Below, piece after piece: positions 16,582 through 24,396 of a DNA stretch of 52,714 nt; the stretch's first letter is position 1; every line of letters starts with the position of its first letter. Below the pieces are notes generated by a model. That model worked only from the letters and a program-made list of their open reading frames with translations, had not been told where the DNA came from and searched no databases. The DNA is from DASXYG01 sp036502625. GTDB taxonomy: Bacteria; Actinomycetota; Actinomycetes; Streptosporangiales; Streptosporangiaceae. The stretch spans positions 1 to 52,714 of the forward strand of contig DASXYG010000009.1 in NCBI GenBank assembly GCA_036502625.1, written 5' to 3'. The position numbers were made by a program, and so were the translations under genes.

Positions 16582-17339
16582 GCGGAGGCCGCGATCATGG
16601 CGGGCAGGGCGTCCCCGATGGGGTCGCGGACGACGGCGTCGGCGACGCGGTCGTACGGGGTGGGCTGGGCGTTGACGATCACCAGGCGCGCGCCGCATTC
16701 GAGCGCGATGTCGCACAGCCCGGCCACCGGGTAGACGCCCAGGGACGTGCCGACCGCCATGAACAGGTCGCAGTCGGCGGCGGCCGCGACCGCGGCGTTG
16801 AAGACGTCGGCCTCCAGCGCCTGGCCGAAGGAGATCGTGGCGGACTTCAGGATGCCGCCGCAGGTGCGGCACGCCGGGTCCTCCTCGCCGGCGGCCACGC
16901 GTTCGAGCGCGCGCTCCATGGGCGCGGTCTCGCCGCAGTCGAGGCAGGTCACGCGGAACATCGTGCCGTGCACCTCGATCACCCGGCCGGGACTGGACCC
17001 GGCGCGCTGGTGCAGCTCGTCGATGTTCTGCGTGACGATCGCGCGCAGCTTTCCGGACCGTTCCAGCTCGACGAGCGCGAGGTGGGCGGCGTTCGGCCGG
17101 GCCGACCACGCCGGGTGGTCCGCGCGCGTACGCCAGGACCGCTTCCGTACGTCGGCGTCGCTGACGTACGTGTCGAGGGTCGCCAGCGCCTCCGCGGACC
17201 GGTCGCGCGTCCACACGCCGCGCGGGCCGCGGAAGTCGGGGATGCCGGAATCGGTGGAGATGCCCGCGCCGGTCAGCACGGTCACCTTCGCGGATTCGCG
17301 CAGCCAGCCGCCGATGCGCGCCACGGTGTCGTCGTCCAC
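16578..17339 (-). CDS. SIR2 family NAD-dependent protein deacylase
   Basis: This is a 253-aa sirtuin. VLTGAGISTDSGIPDFRGPRGVW is the NAD loop, TQNIDELHQRAGS the inner NAD motif, and EVHGTMF holds the catalytic His. Two zinc cysteine pairs (CLDC and CRTC) and ISFGQALE and VGTSLGVYPVAG follow. The Rossmann core is complete. The usual substrates are acetylated or succinylated lysines, for example on acyl-CoA synthetases. The GTG start is supported by a -10 TAGCCT box 6 nt upstream. It is the first gene of a leftward run whose downstream members include an acyl-CoA dehydrogenase. Confidence 0.9.
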   Translation of the reverse strand: MDDDTVARIGGWLRESAKVTVLTGAGISTDSGIPDFRGPRGVWTRDRSAEALATLDTYVSDADVRKRSWRTRADHPAWSARPNAAHLALVELERSGKLRAIVTQNIDELHQRAGSSPGRVIEVHGTMFRVTCLDCGETAPMERALERVAAGEEDPACRTCGGILKSATISFGQALEADVFNAAVAAAADCDLFMAVGTSLGVYPVAGLCDIALECGARLVIVNAQPTPYDRVADAVVRDPIGDALPAMIAASA

Positions 17340-17345
17340 ACGTCG

Positions 17346-17351
17346 AGGCTA
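17346..17351 (-). promoter_or_regulatory. -10 box of a leaderless sirtuin promoter
   Basis: TAGCCT on the minus strand, 6 nt before the GTG at 17339. No Shine-Dalgarno is seen. Confidence 0.45.
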
Positions 17352-17450
17352 CGACGGGCGGCGCCGCGTACCGACCGGGCACCCCGGACATCCTGCATCA
17401 ACCACGCTGTGTGTCGTACTGGATTCACTGTGTCATCGGCGGGTGTGCGG

Positions 17451-17456
17451 TAGCGT
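17451..17456 (+). promoter_or_regulatory. possible -10 box for the sulfotransferase gene
   Basis: TAGCGT lies about 128 bp before the chosen ATG, giving a leader of about 120 nt. An in-frame ATG at 17461 would make a 41-residue Pro-rich extension. Confidence 0.3.
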
Positions 17457-17583
17457 CGGGATGCCCGTGGGACGGCGCCCCGCGATCGGGCCCCCGCCCG
17501 GTCGTCCCGGCCCGCCCAGGGTGCCACTATTGGGCGGGCAAGTATGGGTTCGATGTCGGAGCGGCGAGGTGCCGAGCGCGGCC

Positions 17584-18471
17584 ATGGGTAACCACATCCT
17601 GGTGGTCAACGGGGTCAAGGTCCGCCAGCCGGTGTTCCTCGTTGGCGCGCCCCACTCGGGCGCGAGCCTGCTCGCGCGCGCGCTGAAACGCTCGCCCGGC
17701 TTCCACGTGACCGTCGGGCGGCGCGACGTCCTGAAGGTCGCGCTGGCGTTCGCGCGGCAGCCGTCGCTGACGGAGAAGGAGCGCGGCGCGCGGCGGGTCA
17801 TGCGCGACGCGTTCGCCCGCGCCTGGCAGATCAACCCGCACACCTGCCTGGAGTGCACGTCCGAGTGCCGTACGGCGGGCGGGGTCGCCTCCGTCGGGTC
17901 CTGCGTCACCGGCCGCAGCGTCACCCGCTACGGCGACGCCACCACCGAGCTGCTCTACAGCGCCGACACCCTGGTCGAGGCGTTCCCCGACGCGAAGCTC
18001 GTGCAGGTCATCCGCGACGGGCGGGACGTCGTCAGCGGCATGCTCGCCGACCGCGGCTCGCACGCCTGGCTGCGTCCGGGCGTCGCGAACGTCGAGTCGC
18101 AGTTCCCGAACCCGTTCTTCGGCATCAACACCGAGGCCGACCGCGCCACGTGGAAGGAGCTCAGCGACACCGGGAAGTGCGCGCTGCGGTGGCGCGGCGC
18201 CGTGCTGATCTCCGCCCGGCTGCGCCGCGAGATCCCGGACGAGGGCCTGATGACCGTGCGGTACGAGGACCTCGTCGCCGACCCGGACGCCGTGGCCGAC
18301 GGCATGTCCCACTACCTCGGCGCGCGCGTGTCCGCGTCCACGATCACCGAGCAGCGCCGCGGCGCGGCGGGCGCGTGGCGCAAGCAGCTCTCCGCGCTGC
18401 AGGTCGCGGAGGTCGAGAAGATCGCCGGCGAGGAACTGACCCGCCTCGGCTACCTCACGCCCCGCCGCTGA
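17584..18471 (+). CDS. sulfotransferase family protein (PAPS-dependent type)
   Basis: This 295-aa protein has a 5'-phosphosulfate-binding loop VFLVGAPHSGASLLARAL near residue 15. The 3'-phosphate motif LVQVIRDGRDVVSGML is near residue 138, followed by VRYEDLVADPDAV. Four cysteines are clustered in HTCLECTSECRTAGGVASVGSC, unusual for the family. The usual role is sulfating a sugar, lipid or natural product. An ATG at 17461 is in frame, but the extension is Pro/Gly-rich and unlike the family, so 17584 is preferred. Its 3' end overlaps a convergent membrane-protein gene by 22 nt. Confidence 0.75.
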   Translation: MGNHILVVNGVKVRQPVFLVGAPHSGASLLARALKRSPGFHVTVGRRDVLKVALAFARQPSLTEKERGARRVMRDAFARAWQINPHTCLECTSECRTAGGVASVGSCVTGRSVTRYGDATTELLYSADTLVEAFPDAKLVQVIRDGRDVVSGMLADRGSHAWLRPGVANVESQFPNPFFGINTEADRATWKELSDTGKCALRWRGAVLISARLRREIPDEGLMTVRYEDLVADPDAVADGMSHYLGARVSASTITEQRRGAAGAWRKQLSALQVAEVEKIAGEELTRLGYLTPRR

Positions 18472-18854
18472 CGCACGCGCCGTACGGCCCACACCGCGCC
18501 GGCCCCGAGCCAGACCACGGCGAGCACCAGCACCAGGTTCCTGCCGTACGGCAAAGGCAGGATCGACGGGTTGTCCGGCTTCCGTCCCAGCGCCAGCACC
18601 ACCGGCGCCACCCCCGCCACGACCAGCACGCTCACCAGCAGCCCCGCGCGTACGGGCCGGGCCACCCGCCGCAGCGCCCACCCGGCCGCGACCACCACGG
18701 GCGCGATGACGAGATCGTGCACGAGCACGCCACCGGCGAACCACAGCGCCCATCCGATGGGATGGTCGTCCCCGGCGTCGCTGAGCAGCCCGAGCAGCCC
18801 GAACAGCATCAGCGCACCGCCGAACGCGTACCCGGCGCCCCGCGCGACCCTCAT
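18450..18854 (-). CDS. small integral membrane protein, unknown function
   Basis: This is a 134-aa protein with four predicted membrane spans: GGALMLFGLLGLL, WFAGGVLVHDLVIAPVVVAAG, LLVSVLVVAGVAPVVLAL and LVLVLAVVWLGAGAVWAV. The C-terminus is basic (RRVRQRR). Its ATG overlaps the stop of the molybdopterin oxidoreductase by 4 nt (ATGA), making it the last gene of a five-gene operon. It may anchor or stabilise the oxidoreductase or another envelope enzyme; no family motif is seen. Confidence 0.7.
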   Translation of the reverse strand: MRVARGAGYAFGGALMLFGLLGLLSDAGDDHPIGWALWFAGGVLVHDLVIAPVVVAAGWALRRVARPVRAGLLVSVLVVAGVAPVVLALGRKPDNPSILPLPYGRNLVLVLAVVWLGAGAVWAVRRVRQRRGVR

Positions 18855-20149
18855 GACGCGCCTCCGTGGACGATCAGCTCGTTCACCCATTTGGTCTGGA
18901 GGACGCCCGGGCGGTCCGGGGCGATGAGCCGGAGCGGATAGCCGTGGTCGAGGTGCAGGACCTCGCCGTCGCAGCGCAGCGCCAGGAGCGTCAGCGGGTC
19001 GTGCCAGTGCGGCGGCGCCACTTCGCTCGCCCGGTAGCGGCCGCCGCGCTCCATGGACTCCACCCGTACGTTCGCGTCCTCGGCGACCCCCGCCGCGCGC
19101 AGCAGGTCGCGCAGCCGCACACCGGTCCAGTGCGCGGACACGCTCCACCCCTCGACGCAGGCGATCGGCAGCGCGACCGTGTGCTGCGGCAGCGCGGCCA
19201 GCTCCGCGAGCGTCCACTCCGCCCGGTGCCGTACGTCGCCCCGCACGCGCAGCCGGTACGCCGCGGGCGCGGTGACCCCGGCGGCGGCCGCCGAACGGTT
19301 CACCGGCACGCCGCGCTGCCCGGCCCCCGGGGCGCGCGGCGCCAGCAGCGCCAGCCGCCGCAGCGGCACCAGCGTCTCCCCCGCCGTGGCGAGCACGATC
19401 ACCCCGGACGCGACCCCGATGGCGGTGAGGAAGCCGCGGCGGTCCGTACCGCCGGTCGCCGGGGGCGCGTGGCGCAGGGGGGTGAGCGCGCGGCGCGCCG
19501 TGGCCCACTCGTTGAGCACGTGCACGACGAGGGCGCCGACCACGATGTACGCGGTCCAGTAATGCGCGGTGGTGAAGAAGAACGGCCACGGATACCAGTA
19601 CGCGATGTTCGTCAGGCCGGTGAACACCTGGAAGATCGCCCCCGCGGTGAGCGGGATGAGCAGCCCGCGCCCGCCGGCCGTCCGCGCGAACTCCCGCACG
19701 TCCCGCAGCCGGGCCCCCGGACGCGGCATCCCCTCCCGCATCTCCCTGATCCCGGCCCAGAACCGGGGGTACACGGTCCACAGCTTCCCCAGCAGCAGCG
19801 GCAGCACGGCCACGCCGGTGACGACATGCACCCCCTGCGTGACGCGGTACAGCCCCACCGGCCGCGACGGCCACTGCACCGGCCCCGGGTGCTGCAAGAA
19901 GTGACTGAACAACCCGGTGACGAACGCGACAGTGAAACAAACCCCCAGCGAAGCCCCAAGCCAGGCCGCCGCCCGCGTATCCACCCCACCCGGCTCCGCA
20001 CCCTCGGCGTCCCCGGGCTCAGCCGCGTCCCCGCTGCCCGGCGCCTCCACGGGAGGCGCGCCCCGCGCCTCCTCCGGTGCCACCGGTGCCACCGCCGGGG
20101 CGGTCTCCTCCGGCCCCTCGTGCCCGCGGTCCGGATCCTGCGTGTTCAT
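18851..20149 (-). CDS. molybdopterin-dependent oxidoreductase fused to a cytochrome b-type membrane domain
   Basis: This is a 432-aa fusion. Residues 1 to about 55 are an acidic Pro/Ala-rich tail. Residues 60-230 hold four or five membrane helices with conserved histidines (HFLQHPGP, GVHVVTGV, TAHYWTAYIVVGALVVHVLNEW), as in di-haem cytochrome b561/NarI-like domains. The rest is a sulfite-oxidase-fold molybdopterin domain with the Mo-ligand Cys in PIACVEGWSVSAHWTGVRL, followed by LDHGYPLRLIAPDRPGVLQTKWV. A membrane-bound redox enzyme facing the periplasm is inferred. It resembles YedY/MsrP-type units with the haem partner built in. It overlaps the genes on both sides by 4 nt. Confidence 0.85.
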   Translation of the reverse strand: MNTQDPDRGHEGPEETAPAVAPVAPEEARGAPPVEAPGSGDAAEPGDAEGAEPGGVDTRAAAWLGASLGVCFTVAFVTGLFSHFLQHPGPVQWPSRPVGLYRVTQGVHVVTGVAVLPLLLGKLWTVYPRFWAGIREMREGMPRPGARLRDVREFARTAGGRGLLIPLTAGAIFQVFTGLTNIAYWYPWPFFFTTAHYWTAYIVVGALVVHVLNEWATARRALTPLRHAPPATGGTDRRGFLTAIGVASGVIVLATAGETLVPLRRLALLAPRAPGAGQRGVPVNRSAAAAGVTAPAAYRLRVRGDVRHRAEWTLAELAALPQHTVALPIACVEGWSVSAHWTGVRLRDLLRAAGVAEDANVRVESMERGGRYRASEVAPPHWHDPLTLLALRCDGEVLHLDHGYPLRLIAPDRPGVLQTKWVNELIVHGGAS

Positions 20150-20787
20150 GAGGCCTCCCGTACGAGGCGGGTGAACCAGCGGTCGTGTGCGGTCCAGGTC
20201 TCGGCGACCGCGAGGCCCGCGGGGGACGCGACCGCGGCGATGTCGTCCACGCTCACGTACGCCCAGTCGAACCACTCGCCGTGCCGGTCGCCATGGCGCA
20301 GCCGGACCCGTGTGCGCCGGGTGCGCCGCAGCGGCGCCTCCACCTCGACCAGGGCCGCGCCGTCCGGGGCCAGCAGCTCCGCCACGCGGCGCAGCAGCGC
20401 GACCGGGTCGCCGCCGATGCCGATGTTCCCGTCCGCGAGCAGCACCGTGTGCCACCTCCCCGTGCCGGGCAGCGGCGCGAACACGTCGCGGCGCAGCGCG
20501 GCGCCCCCGGCCCGCCGGGTCAGCGCGACGGCCGTCCCGGCGATGTCCACCCCCAGCGCCACGTGCCCGCGCTCCGCCGCCGCGACCGTCAGCCGCCCGG
20601 GCCCCGACCCCACGTCCAGCACGGAACCCGCGCACCGCGCCAGCAGGGACGCGTCCCCCGGCAGGTCGCCGAACCACCGCTCCACCCCCAGCGGCTCCCG
20701 CGCCCCGCCGCCCGTACGCCCCCGCGCGTGCTCCACCTCCACGCCACCCCCGCCCAGCAGCGCCGCCTCGTACAACGGCCCGATCAC
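20146..20787 (-). CDS. class I SAM-dependent methyltransferase
   Basis: This is a 213-aa protein. The SAM loop is SVLDVGSGPGRLTVAAAERG near residue 52, then ALGVDIAGTAVALTRRAG. WHTVLLADGNIGIGGDPVALLRRVAELLAPDG is typical of this actinobacterial family, and the end DRWFTRLVREA is basic. The GTG start overlaps the DUF2064 stop (GTGA) and the stop overlaps the next start (ATGA). It is always read with the glycosyltransferase pair here, so it probably modifies the same lipid or sugar product; that is inference. Confidence 0.8.
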   Translation of the reverse strand: MIGPLYEAALLGGGGVEVEHARGRTGGGAREPLGVERWFGDLPGDASLLARCAGSVLDVGSGPGRLTVAAAERGHVALGVDIAGTAVALTRRAGGAALRRDVFAPLPGTGRWHTVLLADGNIGIGGDPVALLRRVAELLAPDGAALVEVEAPLRRTRRTRVRLRHGDRHGEWFDWAYVSVDDIAAVASPAGLAVAETWTAHDRWFTRLVREAS

Positions 20788-21512
20788 CCCGTCACCGCCA
20801 GCCCCGCCTCGGCGTGCGCGGCCGCGAACGCCGAGCCCGGTACGGCGGCGGCCACCTCGTCCGCGTCCGCCGCCGTGTCCACGTCGCGCAGCGTGGGGGC
20901 AAGCGCGACCCGCAGCCCGGCGGCGCGCAGCCTGGCGTGCTGCGCGGCGCCGGTGCCCGGGGTGGACATGGGCACCCCGAGCAGCAGCCCCGGATCCGGA
21001 CGCCGCAACCCCAGCAGCCAGAACCCCCCGTCCGCGGCCGGCCCCAGCACCGCGTCCGAGGTCGCGAGCGCCGCCCCCGCCGCCGCCAGCAGCCCCGGCG
21101 TGACCTGCGGCGTGTCCATCCCGATCAGCAGCATCGGTACGGCGCACCCGGCGTACACGTCCGCGAACGCCCCCGCGATCCGCGCATCAAGCCCGCCACC
21201 CCGCTGCCGCACCACCGCGAACCCCGGAGGCGCTCCCCAGCCGCCTCCGGCCCCCGGCTCCCCGAGACCGCCGGGCCGGGCGTCCCCCCGTACGCGCGCC
21301 CGCTCGGCGATCCGCCCGTCCGTGTCCGGATCGCCGAGCGCCACCACCCGGCGCACCGCCGCCGTACGCGCGACCGCGTCCAGCGTGTCCGCCAGCGCCG
21401 CCTCGGCCAGCGCGGCCGCCTGCTCCGGGCGGTACGGCGGGCACAGCCGCGTCTTCACCCGCCCGGCCACCGGCCGCTTCGCCAGCACGATGACCTGCAC
21501 CCCCGCGCTCAC
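20784..21512 (-). CDS. DUF2064 / TIGR04282-type glycosyltransferase-fold protein
   Basis: This is a 242-aa nucleotidyl-/glycosyltransferase A-fold protein. VIVLAKRPVAGRVKTRLCPP is the signature N-terminus of the family, and LLIGMDTPQVTP and DAVLGPAADGGFWLLGL are its internal motifs. These proteins are relatives of CofC and GT2 enzymes and almost always lie beside a GT2 gene, as here; their reaction is not known. Alternatives are guanylyltransferase (CofC) activity, but the F420 context is missing. Its GTG overlaps the upstream GT2 stop by 4 nt. Confidence 0.85.
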   Translation of the reverse strand: MSAGVQVIVLAKRPVAGRVKTRLCPPYRPEQAAALAEAALADTLDAVARTAAVRRVVALGDPDTDGRIAERARVRGDARPGGLGEPGAGGGWGAPPGFAVVRQRGGGLDARIAGAFADVYAGCAVPMLLIGMDTPQVTPGLLAAAGAALATSDAVLGPAADGGFWLLGLRRPDPGLLLGVPMSTPGTGAAQHARLRAAGLRVALAPTLRDVDTAADADEVAAAVPGSAFAAAHAEAGLAVTG

Positions 21513-22207
21513 CACGGCACCTCCGCCACATCGCGTCCGTCGGCCGCGCCGCGCGACGCGGCCTCCCCCAGCACCCGGCGCATGTCCGCGATCGCCCGCG
21601 CGGTCCCCCGTACGGACCCCGTCACCTTGGACGTCCCGACCCGGGGCCGGTACGCCACGGGCACCTCCGCGACCCGCCACCCCTCGGCGGCGGCCCGGAG
21701 CACCATCTCCAGCGGGTAGCCGAACCTGCGGTCGGTGAGGTCCAGGGCGAGCAGCGCCGTACGGGACGCGGCCCGCATGGGGCCGAGGTCGTGCAGGTCG
21801 TAGCCGGTACGGCGGTGGAGGCGGGCGGCGAGCAGGCGGTTGGCCGCCCGCGCGTGCCAGGGCCAGGCGCCGCGCGCGGTGGGCACGCGGCGGCCGAGGA
21901 CCAGGTCGGCGGCGCCGTCGCGGACGGGGCCGGCCACGGCGGGCAGCTCCGCGGGGTCGAGGGACGCGTCGGCGTCCATGACGCACACGGTGTCGCCGCG
22001 CGCGGCCAGCAGCCCCGCGTGGCAGGCCGCCCCGAACCCGCGCGGCGACGCCGTCACGACCTCGGCGCCGTGCGCGCGTGCGATCTCGGGCGAGCCGTCG
22101 GTGGAGCCGTTGTCCACGACGATCGGCCGGTACCCGGCGGGCATCCGCTCCAGCACCCATGGCAGCGCCCCGGCCTCGTCCAGGCAGGGCAGGATCACGT
22201 CGATCAT
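21509..22207 (-). CDS. family 2 glycosyltransferase
   Basis: This is a 232-aa GT-A enzyme without membrane helices. It starts MIDVILPCLDEAGALPWVLERMP; IVVDNGSTDGS binds the nucleotide, and VMDADASLDP is the metal-binding DxD. VLGRRV and YDLHDLGPMRAASR follow, as in dolichol-phosphate-glucose/mannose synthase-like enzymes. The likely reaction is transfer of a hexose from a nucleotide sugar to polyprenyl phosphate. It is the first gene of the leftward operon. The ATG lies 7 nt after a TAGCGT -10 box, so the mRNA is probably leaderless. Confidence 0.85.
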   Translation of the reverse strand: MIDVILPCLDEAGALPWVLERMPAGYRPIVVDNGSTDGSPEIARAHGAEVVTASPRGFGAACHAGLLAARGDTVCVMDADASLDPAELPAVAGPVRDGAADLVLGRRVPTARGAWPWHARAANRLLAARLHRRTGYDLHDLGPMRAASRTALLALDLTDRRFGYPLEMVLRAAAEGWRVAEVPVAYRPRVGTSKVTGSVRGTARAIADMRRVLGEAASRGAADGRDVAEVPW

Positions 22208-22214
22208 GGCGCAG

Positions 22215-22220
22215 ACGCTA
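22215..22220 (-). promoter_or_regulatory. -10 box of the GT2 operon (leaderless)
   Basis: TAGCGT on the minus strand, 7 nt from the ATG at 22207. Exactly 36 nt upstream begins a TGACGTC half-site, shared with the plus-strand box at 22244-22262. Confidence 0.6.
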
Positions 22221-22243
22221 ACGCAGGGTCACCGCCGCTAACC

Positions 22244-22262
22244 CTTACGAAGTCCTGACGTC
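22244..22262 (+). promoter_or_regulatory. regulatory box copy 1, likely response-regulator site
   Basis: CTTACGAAGTCCTGACGTC. CTTACG and CTGACG are direct half-sites 11 bp apart, as OmpR/PhoB-type regulators require. It lies in the divergent promoter region of the GT2 operon and the two-component operon, 40 bp upstream of copy 2. Its TGACGTCA end is itself palindromic, so it could face both promoters. Confidence 0.6.
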
Positions 22263-22283
22263 ACATCGCCACCCGCCGCAGTT

Positions 22284-22302
22284 CTTACGAGGTGCTGACA
22301 TC
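22284..22302 (+). promoter_or_regulatory. regulatory box copy 2, likely response-regulator site
   Basis: CTTACGAGGTGCTGACATC, with the same 11-bp-spaced half-sites as copy 1. It ends exactly 36 nt before the TAGCGT box at 22339, identical to the spacing at the epimerase promoter. Confidence 0.65.
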
Positions 22303-22338
22303 CGCGCCGGATCGGCCCGTGACCGGCCCGGTCGTCCC

Positions 22339-22344
22339 TAGCGT
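22339..22344 (+). promoter_or_regulatory. -10 box of the membrane protein/two-component operon (leaderless)
   Basis: TAGCGT followed by 7 nt and then the GTG at 22352. No -35 consensus is seen, consistent with activation from box copy 2. Confidence 0.6.
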
Positions 22345-22351
22345 GGGGTTC

Positions 22352-23668
22352 GTGATCACCACGCGGGAGCGGCCCCGAGAGAAGCCGCCCACCGCGACGC
22401 GGCGGCGGCTCCTGCGCCACGCGCCGCTCGCCGCCGGTGCGCTGCTGCTCGCGGTCACGCTGGTGGTCGGCCACCTGATGCGCGAGCGCGGCGGCCTGCC
22501 GATCGACGCCGTACCGCCGTTCCACACGATCCCGCGCCTGCTCGTGCTGCCGATGTGGCCCGCGGTCGCGTACGGCGCGCTCATGGTGGCCGTCCTGCCG
22601 CGGCTGGCCCGCGCCCGGTGGCGGCGCGCGCTGCCCCTCGCGTGGGTCGCGGCCATCGGATGGGCCGTGTCCCTGGCGGCCACGGACGGCGTGAGCCGCA
22701 TCTGGACCACGCTGACCACCAAGTACGACTACCTCGCGGGCCTCCCGGCCGTCGGCGCCGACCCGCTGCGCTGGCTCCGCGGGTTCGCCACGCACCTGTC
22801 CGCGTACCCGGAGCACGTGAAGGGCCACCCGCCGCTGCCGGTCCTCGTCATCTGGGCCCTCGACCGCATCGGCCTGCACGGGCCCGTCCCGGAGGCGGCG
22901 CTCGTGATCGCCGCCGGGTGCGCGGCCGTGCCCGCGGTGGCGGTGACCGTACGCCTCATGTCCGGCGAGAACGCGGCACGCCGCGCGCTGCCGTTCCTCG
23001 TCCTGTCCCCGATGGCCATGTTCGTCGCGACCAGCATGGACGCGCTGTTCCTCGGCGTGACGGCCTGGTCGGTCGCGCTCATCGCCCTCGCCGCCCACCG
23101 CGGCACGCGGGCACCGCGGACGGCGGCGCTCGCCGGCGGCCTGCTGCTCGGCGCGGCGCCGTACCTGAGCTACGCGCTGCTCACCGTCGGCGCCCTCGTC
23201 GTGGTGGTGCTGGTCTCCGCGCGGACGTCGTGGCGCATGATCGGCTGGGCGGCGGCGGGCGCGCTCGTCGTCCCGGCCGCCATGACCGCCGGGGGCTTCT
23301 GGTGGCCGGACGGCGTGTTCGCGACCAGCGGCGCGTGGGCGGCCAGCGCGGGCGGCAACCGGCCGTACGCCTATTTCCTGTTCGGCGACCTCGCCGTGCT
23401 CGCCGCGTGCCTCGGGCCCGCCGTGCTGGCGGGGCTGGGGCGGCTGCGCGGCGCGCGCGCCTGGGCGCTGCCCGCCGCCGCGCTCACCGCCGTCGTGGTG
23501 CTCGACCTGGTCGGCATCACGCGGGGCGAGGTGGAGCGCATCTGGCTGCCGTACGCTGCATGGATGGTGACGGCGACGACCGCGCTGCGGCCTCCGGCGC
23601 GCGGCTGGCTCGCCGCGCAGGCGGCGACCGCCCTGGTGATGCAGGCGACCCTGGGGTCGCCGTGGTGA
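22352..23668 (+). CDS. polytopic membrane protein, mannosyltransferase-like (GT-C type)
   Basis: This is a 438-aa protein with about 10-11 membrane helices. A large extracytoplasmic loop after helix 3 contains TDGVSRIWTTLTTKYDYLAGL and HVKGHPPLPVLVIWALDRIGL. The HPPLP motif near an acidic residue resembles PMT/ArnT-like GT-C transferases that use polyprenyl-phosphate sugars. The GTG at 22352 is fixed by a TAGCGT box 7 nt upstream; ORF extension further upstream would run into the regulatory box. The stop overlaps the response-regulator start (GTGA). It plausibly uses the lipid-linked sugar made by the divergent GT2 enzyme. Confidence 0.7.
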   Translation: MITTRERPREKPPTATRRRLLRHAPLAAGALLLAVTLVVGHLMRERGGLPIDAVPPFHTIPRLLVLPMWPAVAYGALMVAVLPRLARARWRRALPLAWVAAIGWAVSLAATDGVSRIWTTLTTKYDYLAGLPAVGADPLRWLRGFATHLSAYPEHVKGHPPLPVLVIWALDRIGLHGPVPEAALVIAAGCAAVPAVAVTVRLMSGENAARRALPFLVLSPMAMFVATSMDALFLGVTAWSVALIALAAHRGTRAPRTAALAGGLLLGAAPYLSYALLTVGALVVVVLVSARTSWRMIGWAAAGALVVPAAMTAGGFWWPDGVFATSGAWAASAGGNRPYAYFLFGDLAVLAACLGPAVLAGLGRLRGARAWALPAAALTAVVVLDLVGITRGEVERIWLPYAAWMVTATTALRPPARGWLAAQAATALVMQATLGSPW

Positions 23669-24396
23669 GCACCGCGCGCATCCTCATCGTCGACGACGAC
23701 CCCACGGTCGCCGACGTGGTCGCCCGCTACCTGCGCCGCGACGGCCACGACGTCGCCTGCGCCGGCGACGGGCCGACCGCCCTGGCCAAGGCCCACGCGA
23801 ACCCGCCCGACCTGGTCGTCCTCGACCTCATGCTGCCGGGCATGAGCGGGCTCGACGTGTGCCGCAGGCTGCGCGACGCCGGGCCGGTGGCCATCGTGAT
23901 GCTCACGGCGCTCGGCGACGAGACCGACCGGGTGATCGGCCTGGAGACCGGCGCCGACGACTACGTCACGAAGCCGTTCAGCCCGCGCGAGCTGGCGCTG
24001 CGCGTCCGCTCGGTGCTGCGCCGCACACGCGGCGCGTGGGCGCCCTCTGACGCCGTGACGCTGAGCGACGGCCCCCTGGTGGTCGACGTCCAGGCGCACG
24101 AGGCGCGGCTCGGCGGCGCGCTGCTGGCGCTGACCGCGCGCGAGTTCGACCTCCTCGCGTTCCTCATGCGCCACCCCCGCCAGGCGTTCGGCCGCGAGGA
24201 GCTGCTCGGCCGCGTGTGGGGCTGGTCGTTCGGCGACCTGTCCACCGTCACCGTGCACGTACGGCGGCTGCGCGCCAAGATCGAGGCCGACCCGTCGCGT
24301 GCGCGGCGCATCGTCACCGTCTGGGGCGTCGGCTACCGCTACGAACCCCACGACGCGCCCGATCCCCCGTCGCCCGGCCAGGAAGAGGCGCCATGA
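23665..24396 (+). CDS. OmpR/PhoB-family response regulator
   Basis: This is a 243-aa protein. The receiver domain has acidic pocket DDD at 10-12, phosphoacceptor Asp54 (LVVLDLMLPGMSG), Thr (MLTALGD) and Lys (YVTKPFSPREL). The C-terminal winged helix has LTAREFDLLAFLMRHPRQAFGREELLGRVWG, the recognition helix TVTVHVRRLRAKIE and the VWGVGYRYE wing. Winged helices of this class bind direct repeats about 11 bp apart, which matches the local boxes. It is coupled by 4-nt overlaps to the membrane protein before it and the kinase after it. Confidence 0.92.
   Translation: MSTARILIVDDDPTVADVVARYLRRDGHDVACAGDGPTALAKAHANPPDLVVLDLMLPGMSGLDVCRRLRDAGPVAIVMLTALGDETDRVIGLETGADDYVTKPFSPRELALRVRSVLRRTRGAWAPSDAVTLSDGPLVVDVQAHEARLGGALLALTAREFDLLAFLMRHPRQAFGREELLGRVWGWSFGDLSTVTVHVRRLRAKIEADPSRARRIVTVWGVGYRYEPHDAPDPPSPGQEEAP

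Noticed and set aside
17461..17583. An N-terminal extension of the sulfotransferase from ATG 17461
   Set aside because: The extra residues are Pro/Gly/Arg-rich and the fold begins right after the ATG at 17584; kept only as an alternative.
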